From: Gillisia sp. | GTDB lineage: Bacteria > Bacteroidota > Bacteroidia > Flavobacteriales > Flavobacteriaceae | Direction of reading: 5' to 3' | Length of the DNA: 64,000 bases | NCBI GenBank assembly: GCA_024635655.1 | Contig: JAGXIL010000085.1 | Coordinates: 30,160 to 94,159, forward strand | In this document: positions 63,106 to 64,000 of the stretch, in pieces | Position numbering within the stretch: position 1 is the stretch's first letter | How the letters are laid out: each line of letters opens with the position of its first letter | Position numbers and translations under genes: made by a program | The notes under the pieces: model-generated | The model's database searches: none | What the model saw: the letters and a program-made list of their open reading frames with translations, nothing else | Told to the model about the DNA's origin: nothing

Positions 63106-63275
63106 GGAGAGTGGAGAGTGGAGAGTGGAAAGTGGAGAGTGGAAAGTGGAAAGTGGAGAGTGAAGAGTGAAGAGTGAAGAGTGGAAAAGTGGAGAGTGGA
63201 GAGTGGAAAGTGGAAAGTGGAGAGTGGAGAGTGAAGAGTGGAGAGTGAAGAGTGGGAGAGTGGAAAGTGGAGAGG
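63106..63275. repeat. 7-bp tandem repeat array (GGAGAGT variants)
   Basis: About 24 head-to-tail heptamers GGAGAGT, GGAAAGT and GAAGAGT, with one 8-base unit near 63183 and some irregularity near the end. It starts 4 bases after the stop of the trans-sulfuration gene and ends about 87 bases before the bshB1 start. The plus strand contains almost only G, A and T. A minus-strand open frame through it (LSTFHSP repeats) is a by-product. Same period as the array at 42191 but a different sequence. Function unknown; copy number may vary. Confidence 0.93.
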
Positions 63276-63361
63276 GTTTTATACAAAAATGAAACAGAAG
63301 ACATTCGTGCTCTTTGTGGCCATTTCAATTGATACTATAAGGTAAATCAGAAAAACAAAAA

Positions 63362-64000
63362 ATGAAGTTAGATATTTTAGCGGTTGGATCCCATCCTGAT
63401 GATGTAGAATTAAGTTGTGCAGGAACCCTGGCAAAGGAAATTGACAGAGGAAAAAAGGTAGGTATTCTGGATCTTACTAGGGGAGAATTGGGAACCAGGG
63501 GAACAGCCGAGACCAGAGACAGAGAAGCTGCAGATGCAGCTAAAATACTGGGCTTAGAGATGCGTCATAATATGAGGTTCAGTGACGGATTTTTTGAGAA
63601 TAATAAAGAGCACCAGATGGAGATCATTAAGATCCTGAGAAAATATCGTCCGGAAATTGTTCTTTGTAATGCCATCGATGACAGGCATATTGACCACGGG
63701 AGAGGGTCAAATCTGGTTAGTGACGCCTGCTTTTTAAGTGGACTCCGGAAAATAGAAACCAATATTGACGGGGAGCAACAGGAAGCCTGGAGGCCAAAAA
63801 ATGTATACCATTATATCCAATGGAAAAATCTGCAGCCTGATATTGTGGTCGATATCAGCGGTTATATTGATATCAAAGTGGCAGCAGTTAAAGCATATCA
63901 AACCCAATTCTTTAATGAAAAAAGTGATGAGCCAAAAACTCCCATTTCCAGTGATAATTTTTTAGACAGTATTACTTACCGTGCCCGGGATCTGGGAAGA
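63362..64000 (+). CDS. bshB1: Bacillithiol biosynthesis deacetylase BshB1 (partial)
   Basis: At least 213 codons; the C-terminal end is beyond the right edge (usual length about 235-240). LmbE-like PIG-L fold: the zinc motif SHPDDVELSCAGTLAK (H11, D14), LTRGELGTRGTAETRDREA, NMRFSDGFF, DDRHIDHGRGS with the third zinc His, and YHYIQWKNLQPDIVVDIS. It removes acetate from GlcNAc-malate in bacillithiol synthesis. Its presence with ytxJ in the window suggests the cell makes bacillithiol. ATG at 63362 is a clear start. Confidence 0.95.
   Translation, partial: MKLDILAVGSHPDDVELSCAGTLAKEIDRGKKVGILDLTRGELGTRGTAETRDREAADAAKILGLEMRHNMRFSDGFFENNKEHQMEIIKILRKYRPEIVLCNAIDDRHIDHGRGSNLVSDACFLSGLRKIETNIDGEQQEAWRPKNVYHYIQWKNLQPDIVVDISGYIDIKVAAVKAYQTQFFNEKSDEPKTPISSDNFLDSITYRARDLGR

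Noticed and set aside
63077..63328. Minus-strand open frame of LSTFHSP repeats
   Set aside because: By-product of the second heptamer array; it also overlaps the end of the trans-sulfuration gene.

Overview
The window reads as chromosome of a marine-type member of the Flavobacteriaceae (Bacteroidota), close in style to Gramella/Christiangramia, Salegentibacter or Zunongwangia. The evidence is AT-rich intergenic DNA, TAnnTTTG-type -7 promoter elements a short way upstream of many starts, weak Shine-Dalgarno sequences, many lipoprotein signal peptides, menaquinone and bacillithiol genes, and several families largely restricted to this group (CAL67264-type small membrane protein, a DUF7935-type protein, a flavobacterial HsdR_N orphan). 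The genus is inference. I see no rRNA or tRNA gene, CRISPR array, prophage or insertion sequence, so this is mostly core genome with a few odd accessory genes.

Layout. 1-5 kb: a partial thioredoxin-fold lipoprotein, an ABC-F ATPase, a DUF2007 gene overlapping a small membrane protein, an unknown membrane protein and a secreted fasciclin protein. 5-12 kb: pheT, two envelope proteins of unknown role and recG. 12-18 kb: a secreted M1 peptidase, a patatin lipase, a DUF7935-type protein, and an exported M20D amidohydrolase with a DsrE-like protein. 18-24 kb: a UvrD/PcrA helicase, a Tudor-like small protein, a Sua5/YrdC synthase, an OmpA lipoprotein, a GT2 glycosyltransferase and an orphan PD-(D/E)XK domain. 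24-31.6 kb: one long plus-strand run, holA, menA, UPF0173 hydrolase, menC, CPBP protease, menE, M24 peptidase. It supplies three menaquinone steps.

31.6-40 kb: a beta-phosphoglucomutase/trehalose-phosphatase fusion with a truncated GH65 remnant behind it, then an acyl-CoA carboxylase beta, secreted unknown and M1 peptidase operon, a lipoprotein carrying a trypsin-like protease domain, and a tiny membrane gene coupled to a DinB-fold gene that appears to start at CTG. 40-50 kb: EttA, a 7-bp tandem repeat array, a DEAD helicase, a histidine phosphatase with a phytase-like lipoprotein, CsbD, ClpB, the bacilliredoxin-like YtxJ and a very Q-rich low-complexity protein. 50-64 kb: fumarylacetoacetase and divergent glyA, a barrel-like protein, GH37 trehalase with a phytase-like lipoprotein, a metallo-hydrolase lipoprotein, the overlapping hutI-hutG-DUF1622-GNAT operon (GNAT interrupted at a slippery A7 run), a zinc alcohol dehydrogenase, a cystathionine/methionine PLP enzyme, a second 7-bp array and the start of bshB1.

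How they fit together: menA/menC/menE make respiratory quinone; hutI/hutG and fumarylacetoacetase break down histidine and tyrosine; exported M1, M24 and M20D enzymes and lipases fit a peptide-scavenging lifestyle; the trehalose fusion and trehalase handle an osmolyte or storage sugar; YtxJ and BshB1 belong to bacillithiol redox chemistry; ClpB, CsbD and the Q-rich protein look stress-related. No large undescribed system is evident. The most unusual points are the GNAT slippery site, the CTG start, the sugar-phosphatase fusion with its phosphorylase remnant, the Q-rich protein and the two heptamer arrays.
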